Shown piece after piece: positions 1 through 5,726 of a stretch of DNA of 6,160 nt. Every line of letters starts with the position of its first letter. The stretch's first letter is position 1. Source of the stretch: CAYMKE01 sp964345135 (GTDB taxonomy: Bacteria; Bacteroidota; Bacteroidia; Bacteroidales; JBBRXJ01); contig CAYFQI010000181.1 in the NCBI GenBank assembly GCA_964345135.1, positions 1 through 6,160 of the forward strand. Reading direction: 5' to 3'. Position numbers and translations under genes: made by a program. The notes below the pieces were generated by a model. The model was given only the letters and a program-made list of their open reading frames with translations. It did no database searches and was not told the DNA's origin.

Positions 1-53
1 GTTCAAAATTAAAAAAGATTTTTAAGAAGTAATAATACTTTTCAATAATAAAT

Positions 54-1013
54 TTATTTTCTTTTTTTCCATACTAAAGCAGCGGCTCCCAAAATGGCAC
101 CACTGTTTTCTGTTAATTCAGAAGGCAAAATTTTCACTTTATTTCTGAATATGCCAAGTACATTGTCTTCGAAATGTTTTCGGGTAGGATTAAAAATAAA
201 TTCATTTGCTTTTGCCAGGCCACCAAATAAAAAAATTGCCTGGGGACTTGTATGAGCTACAGCATCAGCCAATTTCAGCCCCAGTATCTTTCCGGTTATT
301 TCAAATGCTTTTGTTGCAATTGGATCTGCGTTTTTAGCAGCCTCGAAAATATGAGTTGATGTAAGCTCGTTAAAAGAAAAATCCCGTAATTCACTTTTTT
401 TAATAGATGAGGCCATCAATTCAAATGCAGTTCGTTTAATCCCTGTTGCAGAAACATATGTCTCGAGGCAACCTTTTCTCCCGCATCCGCATTTACGGCC
501 TGAAGCTAAATATACAAATGTATGGCCAATTTCACCGGCAAAACCATCGTGCCCGTAAACAAGATCTCCGTCAACAACAATTCCGCTGCCCAGTCCTGTT
601 CCGAGGGTAATCATTATAAAATCATTGATATACCTGGCTCCTCCAAACATTTTTTCTCCAATTGCAGCTGCATTGGCATCATTTGTCACAACAACCGTTT
701 CATAATCATATTGTTCAAACAATTCTTTCAAAGGTACAATACCCTTCCAATCAAGATTAGGAGCAGATTCAATGGTGCCATTATAAAAATTCCCGTTGGG
801 GGCACCTATACCAATTCCACAAACCTTAATTTTTTTATCCAGTTGCGAAATGGATGTTTGAATTTCTTTATGAATTGATTTAACAAAATTTTCAACTTTT
901 GGATGATCTTTTGTAGATATAGTGCCCTGTTTTAAAATATTGCCTTCTACATCAACAATCCCATAAACACTGTTTGTCCCCCCAATATCTATACCAACAC
1001 TTACTTCTTTCAT
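54..1013 (-). CDS. ROK-family sugar kinase, probable glucokinase
   Basis: This 319-residue protein is predicted to phosphorylate a hexose, most likely glucose, with ATP in the cytoplasm. The motifs seen are the N-terminal phosphate-binding DIGGT (residues 9-13), the NDANAAA segment (111-117) carrying the catalytic Asp112, TLGTGLGSGIV (137-147), GEIGH (160-164), and the zinc-binding CGCGRKGCLET (175-185). His164, Cys175, Cys177 and Cys182 would be the ROK zinc ligands. A glycine-rich FLFGGLA (261-267) lies in the C-terminal half. Length and motif order match full-length ROK kinases, which run about 300-320 residues. There is no N-terminal helix-turn-helix, so this is an enzyme rather than a NagC/XylR-type repressor. 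The Met at 1013 places DIGGT at the usual distance from the start. A decayed sugar permease lies 100 bases upstream on the same strand, suggesting a former transport-kinase operon. ROK enzymes also act on fructose, N-acetylglucosamine, N-acetylmannosamine and allose, so the substrate is inferred. Confidence 0.94.
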   Translation of the reverse strand: MKEVSVGIDIGGTNSVYGIVDVEGNILKQGTISTKDHPKVENFVKSIHKEIQTSISQLDKKIKVCGIGIGAPNGNFYNGTIESAPNLDWKGIVPLKELFEQYDYETVVVTNDANAAAIGEKMFGGARYINDFIMITLGTGLGSGIVVDGDLVYGHDGFAGEIGHTFVYLASGRKCGCGRKGCLETYVSATGIKRTAFELMASSIKKSELRDFSFNELTSTHIFEAAKNADPIATKAFEITGKILGLKLADAVAHTSPQAIFLFGGLAKANEFIFNPTRKHFEDNVLGIFRNKVKILPSELTENSGAILGAAALVWKKRK

Positions 1014-1114
1014 TCGAATTTAATAATTTAATAGTTTGTTATTTAAAAAATGATTCATCTCATATCGTATCACTGCACAATACTTTTCCTGTTCTCACGA
1101 TTAAAAAAAGAAAT

Positions 1115-1231
1115 TTAAGCAATATATCCTATACATGAAACAGGAATTATAAAACCGGTTAAGATGGTGGTAAATCTTGTAAATACCCCATTAATATATG
1201 GAACAAGCGCACCACCAACGATGGCTGTAAA
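1115..1231 (-). pseudogene. Remnant of a FucP/GluP-type sugar:H+ symporter C-terminus
   Basis: Read on the minus strand, 38 consecutive sense codons give a hydrophobic peptide containing AIVGGALVPYING and, after a short loop, FIIPVSCIGYIA, followed by a TAA stop at 1115-1117. This pattern matches the last two transmembrane segments of major facilitator sugar symporters of the FucP and glucose/galactose (GluP) group. They carry a GG-x-x-x-P-x-x-x-G motif and, about 20 residues later, an IP-x-x-C-x-x-x-I helix just before the C-terminus. An in-frame stop lies directly upstream (1232-1234), so the rest of the roughly 400-residue permease is missing. A different frame at 1225-1290 contains LPTLSLFPVEMNNL, which weakly resembles the preceding FPTxFSL helix of the family and may be a frameshifted residue of the same gene. 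The remainder of the gap, to 1459, shows nothing recognisable. The assignment is from memory of family motifs, not from a search. Confidence 0.68.
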
Positions 1232-1459
1232 TTATTCATTTCTACAGGAAACAGGCTTAAAGTAGGTAGTAAAAGGCTTAAAAAAACAGGTATAATCTTG
1301 GGATTCAAGTTAGAATGTTCGCATTTGTTCATTGTATTGTCAAATATAATCTGAATAATTTCTGTTAATTTGGGAATTAAAGATAATTCTTATTTTTATT
1401 TTATCAAAACTTTTCTAACTTGTGTTTTTATATTGGTTTGAAACCTTTTTATTAATACC

Positions 1460-1918
1460 ATGCATGATTCTATTTTATCGGATAATTTTTTCATGAAAGA
1501 AGCTCTTAAAGAGGCTCAAAAGGCGTTGCAAAAAGATGAAATTCCGGTAGGGGCTGTGATTGTAACTGGTAATAAAATTATTGCACGTGCTCATAATCTT
1601 ACAGAACAATTAAATGATGTTACAGCACATGCTGAAATGCAAGCATTTACATCAGCAGCTAATTACCTTGGAAGCAAATACCTTACCGATTGCATATTGT
1701 ATGTAACGCTCGAACCTTGCGTTATGTGTGCAGGCGCTGCATTATGGACTCAAATTGGTAAAATTGTATATGGTGCTGACGACCCGAAAAACGGATTTTC
1801 ATATAAAAACAAAGAAATTACACACCCTAAAACACGGATAATTAAAGGAATATTAAAACACGAATGCGGTAAAGTACTCAAAGATTTTTTTGCAGGAAAA
1901 AGAAAAAATGAAAATTAA
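1460..1918 (+). CDS. tadA: tRNA-specific adenosine-34 deaminase TadA
   Basis: TadA converts adenosine-34, the wobble base of tRNA-Arg(ACG), to inosine in the cytoplasm, so that one tRNA can read three arginine codons. The 152-residue protein has the cytidine/deoxycytidylate deaminase fold. The zinc and proton-shuttle motif HAE is at residues 57-59 and PCVMC at 86-90, giving His57, Glu59, Cys87 and Cys90 at the same numbering as E. coli TadA. The EIPVGAVIV strand (27-35) and VYGADDPKNG (103-112, with Asp108) are also family-typical. The Met at 1460 fits the family length; an internal Met12 would begin right at the first helix and seems too short. No Shine-Dalgarno sequence is visible upstream, as is usual in Bacteroidota. 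It appears to be transcribed alone: the next gene is 226 bases away. A guanine or cytosine deaminase of the same superfamily is a less likely alternative. Confidence 0.92.
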   Translation: MHDSILSDNFFMKEALKEAQKALQKDEIPVGAVIVTGNKIIARAHNLTEQLNDVTAHAEMQAFTSAANYLGSKYLTDCILYVTLEPCVMCAGAALWTQIGKIVYGADDPKNGFSYKNKEITHPKTRIIKGILKHECGKVLKDFFAGKRKNEN

Positions 1919-2144
1919 ACAAGTTAAATATTCATATATTAATAAATACAGAATATATTTTTTGCTATATTTGTTTTTTCTCAAGTGATTCATGATAAAA
2001 TAAAGTTTTTGCTTTAATAAATGAGTTTAATAATTCTTTTCAGAGATTATCAAAAAATACATTTATCTTACTTTCAATGCATTTTTTGTAACTTTATACT
2101 GATTGAATCCGTAAATATTCTATTAAGGGGTAATTCACAAAATA

Positions 2145-2861
2145 ATGGACAAGAAAAAAAGCGAAGAAAAAATTAAAAAGGCTTTTAAAAAGAAAGACTG
2201 GAACGAAATTCAGACAAAAGATTCCTGGGAACTGTTTAAAATATTATCAGAATTTGTAGAGGGATTTGAAAAACTTTCACGCATTGGCCCGTGCGTGTCT
2301 ATATTCGGATCAGCTCGATCAGGACCCGAATCAAAATATTTTATCCTGGCCGAAGAAATAGCCTATAAACTAACAAAAAGCGGATACGGTGTAATAACCG
2401 GGGGCGGGCCTGGCATCATGGAAGCCGCTAACATGGGGGCCAAAAGGGGTAAAGGGTCATCTGTAGGATTGAATATTACATTGCCATTTGAGCAGGTACC
2501 AAATTTATTTATAGACGTTGACAAATTGATCAACTTCAATTATTTCTTTGTAAGAAAAGTCATGTTTATGAAATATGCCCAGGGATTCATCGTATTACCA
2601 GGCGGCTTTGGAACCCTGGATGAACTACTTGAAGCCTTAACATTGATTCAGACCGAAAAAATCGGCAAATTTCCAATTATACTTGTTGGTAAAAAATATT
2701 GGCAGGGATTGGTTAAATGGCTGGAAGAAATAGTTTTACACGAAGAGAGCAATATCTCGGAAGAAGACCTGAAGCTCTTTAAAATTGTTGACACGGCAGA
2801 TGATGCATTAGATATTATTAATGTTTTTTATTCAAAATATTTATTAAGTCCTAATTTTTAG
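2145..2861 (+). CDS. LOG-family protein (TIGR00730 type), nucleoside 5'-monophosphate phosphoribohydrolase
   Basis: This 238-residue Rossmann-fold protein belongs to the LOG family, once misnamed lysine decarboxylase. Characterised members cleave the base from cytokinin riboside or purine 5'-monophosphates, releasing ribose 5-phosphate; the cellular role in most bacteria is unsettled. Visible are the nucleotide-binding strand and loop VSIFGSAR (51-58), the glycine-rich TGGGPGIMEAAN (85-96), FVRKVMFMKYAQ (135-146), and the diagnostic PGGFGTLDE (152-160) ending in the catalytic Glu160. About 45 charged residues precede the first strand (KKAFKKKDW..., then the helix FKILSEFVEGFEKL at 31-44). This extension is common in Bacteroidota homologues and argues that the ATG at 2145 is the true start. 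An AAGGGG at 2125-2130 lies 14 bases before the ATG, too far to be a standard ribosome-binding site. The family call is firm; the exact substrate is inferred. Confidence 0.92.
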   Translation: MDKKKSEEKIKKAFKKKDWNEIQTKDSWELFKILSEFVEGFEKLSRIGPCVSIFGSARSGPESKYFILAEEIAYKLTKSGYGVITGGGPGIMEAANMGAKRGKGSSVGLNITLPFEQVPNLFIDVDKLINFNYFFVRKVMFMKYAQGFIVLPGGFGTLDELLEALTLIQTEKIGKFPIILVGKKYWQGLVKWLEEIVLHEESNISEEDLKLFKIVDTADDALDIINVFYSKYLLSPNF

Positions 2862-2901
2862 TATATTAGTATCACCAAATTAAACCACTTTGTATGTATT
2901 A

Positions 2902-2909
2902 TACATTTG
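2902..2909 (+). promoter_or_regulatory. Possible Bacteroidota -7 promoter element (TACATTTG)
   Basis: TACATTTG matches the TAnnTTTG -7 consensus used by the Bacteroidota primary sigma factor. It lies 31 bases before the ATG at 2941, which would leave a leader of about 25 nucleotides for the two-gene envelope operon. A TTTG occurs at 2889-2892 but is too close to serve as the -33 element, and no TTG is found at the proper spacing. In such AT-rich DNA an 8-base match with two free positions can arise by chance. Confidence 0.3.
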
Positions 2910-2940
2910 AATAAAAAAAGATACCATAAATTTAACATCT

Positions 2941-4368
2941 ATGTCTATGAAAATCATCATATTAATGCTTCATATGCTTATTTTATTGTTTTTCAATTTT
3001 GACATGAGCAATAATCTTACAACCAACATGAATGTTCCACGTGAGGTACAAGCAGGTAAATCATTCGAAGTAAACATAAGCATTGATAAAGGCAATATTC
3101 AAAATTTTGCACGATTTCAACAAAAATTGCCTTATGGCCTTGAAGCTCAACCCATATCAACAGAAAATGCCGAATTCAAATTTAAAGATAATGAAGTGAA
3201 ATTAATATGGTTAAAACTGCCTGAAAAAAATGAAGTGAATGTAGCGTATGCTATTCATGTCAATAAATTATTAAAAGGAGATTTCAATATATCCGGAGAA
3301 TTTGCTTACATAAAAGACAATGAAAGGATGACACAACAGTTTACACCAAAAAACATTACCATCACTCCCTCACCCGGCGTGGACGAAAGCCGGATCGTGG
3401 ACATTGAAGATTTTCAGAACAAGTTCATTCCTGTCAGTTCAAGAAAAGAAAATGTTGCCTGTATCAGGAAGCCTCCTCAAATCTCGCCAGACAATAATGA
3501 AATCAATATAGAACTACTTGTCCATAAAAAAAACATTGACCAATTTGCCAAAATTGAAGAACACATTCCTCCCGGGTATATAGCTAAACAAAATAACACG
3601 CAAAATGGAATTTTTGTTGCCAAAGAACAAACAGTCAAATTTTTATGGATACAATTGCCGTCTCCTGATAATTTTACTGTTTCATATAAACTCATCCCAA
3701 AACCCGAAGTCAAGATTCAAAAACCTGAAATAAATGGAGTCTTCTCTTATATCAAAGGAGAACAAACAAAAAGTATTCAAACAATACAAAAAGATATAAA
3801 TTTTGCTGCGATAGCCCCCGGCGCGAGTCTCAGCGAAATCCTTAACGATACATTAGGAATCATGCGACAAATAGAAGGCATTGCATCATCACGAGTTGAT
3901 GATGATGCGGAAGAGATGAATATTGAAGAAAATACAACGGAACAACCTGTTAAAGAAACGAGAGAAAACATCTCACGACAGGACACCGAACAACAAGAAG
4001 AAATGACGACCAAAACAGGAAGCACCAATATTCCTTTCAACCAAGAAAGTGTCCAAAAATCACATATCCTCGAACTTCAATCAGGGGTGTATTACCGTGT
4101 ACAAATTGCAGCTGGCCATAAAGCGGTGGACATTAATAAATATTTCAGCAGGTATAACCTTAATCAAACTGTAAAAAGAGAACAACATGAAGGATGGTAT
4201 AAATATTCCATCGGATCATTTGACATTTACAAAGAAGCAAGAGATAAACGGGTTAATATTTGGGAAACGACAAAAATCAATGATGCATTTGTCACATCAT
4301 ATAATAACGGGGTACGCATCACGGTACAGGAAGCTTTAATGATAACCAACCAGGAATGGTTTAAATAA
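2941..4368 (+). CDS. Exported SPOR-domain protein with two tandem copies of an unrecognised domain
   Basis: The 475-residue product has four parts. Residues 1-20 form a strongly hydrophobic N-terminus (core IIILMLHMLILLFF), a signal peptide or membrane anchor with no clear cleavage site. Residues about 33-141 and 179-288 are two copies of a probably beta-rich domain that I do not recognise. Residues about 315-375 are a Glu/Gln/Thr-rich, low-hydrophobicity linker containing DDDAEEMNIEEN. Residues about 383-468 form a SPOR domain, with YYRVQIAAG as first strand, GWYKYSIGSFDIYKEA as the middle signature, and DAFVTSYNNGVRI near the end. SPOR domains bind glycan strands stripped of stem peptides, often at division sites, so this protein probably acts in the periplasm. 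Translation may start at 2941 or at the second in-frame ATG (2947), which gives MKIIIL, a more typical signal start. The gene is followed after 7 bases by a barrel protein gene, so the two are very probably co-transcribed. The SPOR call is good; the overall function is unknown. Confidence 0.85.
   Translation: MSMKIIILMLHMLILLFFNFDMSNNLTTNMNVPREVQAGKSFEVNISIDKGNIQNFARFQQKLPYGLEAQPISTENAEFKFKDNEVKLIWLKLPEKNEVNVAYAIHVNKLLKGDFNISGEFAYIKDNERMTQQFTPKNITITPSPGVDESRIVDIEDFQNKFIPVSSRKENVACIRKPPQISPDNNEINIELLVHKKNIDQFAKIEEHIPPGYIAKQNNTQNGIFVAKEQTVKFLWIQLPSPDNFTVSYKLIPKPEVKIQKPEINGVFSYIKGEQTKSIQTIQKDINFAAIAPGASLSEILNDTLGIMRQIEGIASSRVDDDAEEMNIEENTTEQPVKETRENISRQDTEQQEEMTTKTGSTNIPFNQESVQKSHILELQSGVYYRVQIAAGHKAVDINKYFSRYNLNQTVKREQHEGWYKYSIGSFDIYKEARDKRVNIWETTKINDAFVTSYNNGVRITVQEALMITNQEWFK
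3037..3363 (+). repeat. Internal protein repeat, copy 1 (residues ~33-141)
   Basis: First copy of a domain duplicated within the SPOR protein. Key positions are NI-x-x-FA (residues 52-57), P-x-G (64-66), KLIWLKLP (87-94), V-x-Y (101-103) and F-x-YIK (121-125). It aligns with copy 2 at a constant shift of 146 residues without gaps over residues 52-103, where I count 18 identities in 52. The alternating hydrophobic pattern suggests a beta-sandwich, but I cannot name the family. Confidence 0.8.
3475..3804 (+). repeat. Internal protein repeat, copy 2 (residues ~179-288)
   Basis: Second copy of the duplicated domain: NI-x-x-FA (198-203), P-x-G (210-212), KFLWIQLP (233-240), V-x-Y (247-249) and F-x-YIK (268-272). 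The shift relative to copy 1 becomes 147 residues at the last motif, implying one single-residue gap. The two copies have diverged widely, so the duplication is old, and the DNA itself is not obviously repetitive. Confidence 0.8.
4087..4344 (+). other. SPOR domain coding segment (residues ~383-468)
   Basis: This C-terminal segment has the SPOR pattern: a first strand with VQIAAG, a helix (AVDINKYFSRY), a second strand in a W-Y-K-Y-S-I-G-S-F context, a second helix (YKEARDKR), and a closing strand with the sequence NNGVRI. Position at the extreme C-terminus after a disordered acidic linker is usual for this domain. The helix after YKEARDKR runs into WETTKINDAFV, close to the Bacteroidota version of the fold. 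Confidence 0.75.
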
Positions 4369-4375
4369 TTTTTTT

Positions 4376-5716
4376 ATGAACGTCTTGCAAAAAATATTAT
4401 GTACCTTATTGATCATTCAGTATGTGCATATATCTTATGCCCAACAAGACTTTTATGAAGGGTTACTTAGAGAAGAAGTGAAAGTTGAAAACCCTGTTTA
4501 CATGCCTGTCATCGGCATTGGCCCGGGAGTTGTAAACTATCACGGGGAATTAAGAAACCAAACCAATGGATACTTAACAGGCAATAAAGCAATAAAAATT
4601 AATATATCAACATTTCTTGATCAAAAACATTTTTTTACTGGCAACTTCTTTGTTCTCGTGTTAGGAAAATTCTCAGGTGAAAAATATTCTCTTGATTATC
4701 CTCAAAATTACATGAATTTTTCATCACAATTCAATACACTGGGGATCAACGTCCAATATAAATTTGAACACTTAATTCATCCAAGCAAACCAATTCATCC
4801 ATATATCTCTCTTGGCATAGAATTATTACAGTTTGCATCTAAAACAGATAGGCTGAATAACCAGGAAAAACTATATCATTATAACCCGGATGGAACACTT
4901 CGTGATGAAACAGGAGAAATCATCACGAGAGATTATGAATATGAAACCAATTTAAGAGAAGAATTGGATTATGGGCTTGGAAAATATGCTGAAAACACTT
5001 TGTCTTTTCCGATTGAAGTGGGTGTTAGTCTATTTGTATCAGACCGTTCATATCTTGAACTCGGAACATCTTTGCATTATACCCTCACCGATGCCATTGA
5101 CCACGTCAGCCATAAAAACACGCAGGGTATTATCGGGAATAAAGGGAATGATATATTCACATTCACCTCTTTATCATTTCATATCGACATGTTCTCCAGT
5201 CCCGAAGCCATTACTGTAAAAAAACTCTTTGCTGATCTTGATTTTGACCCTACCATGTATGGAGATGAAGACAACGACGGGGTGCTTGACCGTGCTGACG
5301 AATGTGCTAGTACTCCCGAGGGTGTGGAAGTAGACTCCATAGGATGTCCGTTGGATAAAGACAGGGATAATATCCCGGATTACATGGACAAACAACCCAA
5401 TACCCCAAACGGAGCATTTGTAAATAAAGAAGGAGTAGAACTCTCTAAAGAAGAAATTGCAGAAATCATGAATGCAGATGATGCCATTAAAAGAGAAATG
5501 ATTGACGAAATAATGGACAGAAATCTAAATATATCCCATTTTAATTATAAAATGATTGGTGATTTGCCTGAAAAATATAAAAAAGTAGATCGCGACAACG
5601 ATGGTTATATCTCTTATAATGAAGTATTACAAACCATAGACGATTTCTTTAATAACAAAACCGATTTCAATACCTCGGATATTTACAAACTAAAAGAAAT
5701 ATTCTTCAGTCAATAA
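4376..5716 (+). CDS. Outer-membrane beta-barrel protein with TSP3 calcium repeats and a C-terminal EF-hand
   Basis: The 446-residue product begins with a clear Sec signal peptide (hydrophobic core at about residues 6-17, likely cleavage after YA22, before QQD). Residues about 42-272 alternate short amphipathic strands (PVIGIGPGVVNYHGEL, LGINVQYKF, PYISLGIELLQF, FPIEVGVSLFV, YLELGTSLHYTL, FTSLSFHIDMF) as in a small outer-membrane barrel. A long polar loop at about 155-200 is probably extracellular. Residues 297-339 form a thrombospondin type 3-like calcium-binding stretch (DEDNDGVLDRADEC, then DKDRDNIPDYMD) with Cys310 and Cys324 as a possible disulphide. Residues 405-416 are a canonical EF-hand loop. 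OmpA relatives often have barrel plus TSP3 plus a peptidoglycan-binding OmpA domain; here that last domain is absent. The gene lies 7 bases after the SPOR gene, so the two are likely one operon. The barrel call is inferred from sequence pattern, and the function is unknown. Confidence 0.82.
   Translation: MNVLQKILCTLLIIQYVHISYAQQDFYEGLLREEVKVENPVYMPVIGIGPGVVNYHGELRNQTNGYLTGNKAIKINISTFLDQKHFFTGNFFVLVLGKFSGEKYSLDYPQNYMNFSSQFNTLGINVQYKFEHLIHPSKPIHPYISLGIELLQFASKTDRLNNQEKLYHYNPDGTLRDETGEIITRDYEYETNLREELDYGLGKYAENTLSFPIEVGVSLFVSDRSYLELGTSLHYTLTDAIDHVSHKNTQGIIGNKGNDIFTFTSLSFHIDMFSSPEAITVKKLFADLDFDPTMYGDEDNDGVLDRADECASTPEGVEVDSIGCPLDKDRDNIPDYMDKQPNTPNGAFVNKEGVELSKEEIAEIMNADDAIKREMIDEIMDRNLNISHFNYKMIGDLPEKYKKVDRDNDGYISYNEVLQTIDDFFNNKTDFNTSDIYKLKEIFFSQ
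5264..5392 (+). other. TSP3-type calcium-binding segment (residues 297-339)
   Basis: Two Asp-rich units are visible: D297-x-D299-x-D301-G with a following D-x-x-D-x-C, and D327-x-D329-x-D331 with I-P-D-x-x-D. Between them lies TPEGVEVDSIGCP, the spacer typical of thrombospondin type 3 repeats in OmpA-like proteins of Bacteroidota. Each unit would coordinate calcium, giving a rigid rod between barrel and periplasmic tail. The second unit lacks the usual Gly after the third Asp, having Asn332 instead. Confidence 0.8.
5588..5623 (+). other. Canonical EF-hand calcium-binding loop (residues 405-416)
   Basis: The 12-residue loop DRDNDGYISYNE fits every EF-hand position: Asp at 1, 3 and 5, Gly at 6, Ile at 8, Ser at 9 and the bidentate Glu at 12. 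Helical segments flank it (MIDEIMDRN and later VLQTIDDFF). Only one perfect loop is visible, so pairing with a partner hand, if any, would need a degenerate hand or dimerisation. Confidence 0.85.
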
Positions 5717-5726
5717 CATGGTCCTG

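Noticed and set aside
25..42. Short inverted repeat (AAGTA/TACTT core) downstream of the kinase gene, considered as a terminator
   Set aside because: The stem is five base pairs plus a wobble, with almost no GC. The T-rich tract on the minus strand is interrupted, so it is too weak to call.
522..878. A 118-codon plus-strand open frame opposite the ROK kinase
   Set aside because: It lies wholly antisense to a gene with clear ROK motifs, has no recognisable domain, and its composition reflects the complement of kinase codons.
1928..1963. ATATTC/GAATAT inverted repeat followed by a T-run after tadA
   Set aside because: Six AT-rich pairs with a 17-base loop are not a convincing intrinsic terminator in DNA of this composition.
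1966..1973. TATATTTG, a perfect TAnnTTTG match upstream of the LOG gene
   Set aside because: It is about 170 bases before the start codon, has no -33 TTTG at proper spacing, and sits in a very AT-rich tract where chance matches are expected.
2125..2130. AAGGGG considered as a Shine-Dalgarno site for the LOG gene
   Set aside because: The spacing to the ATG is 14 bases, longer than functional spacing, and the other genes in the window show no such sites.
3477..4040. Two minus-strand open frames (3477-3713 and 3777-4040) opposite the SPOR gene
   Set aside because: They are antisense to a gene with good internal-repeat and domain evidence; the Ser- and Cys-rich translations are typical of reversed coding sequence.
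4971..5395. Overlapping short open frames on both strands inside the barrel-protein gene
   Set aside because: The true frame carries the barrel strands and TSP3 motifs; the alternatives have no motif support.
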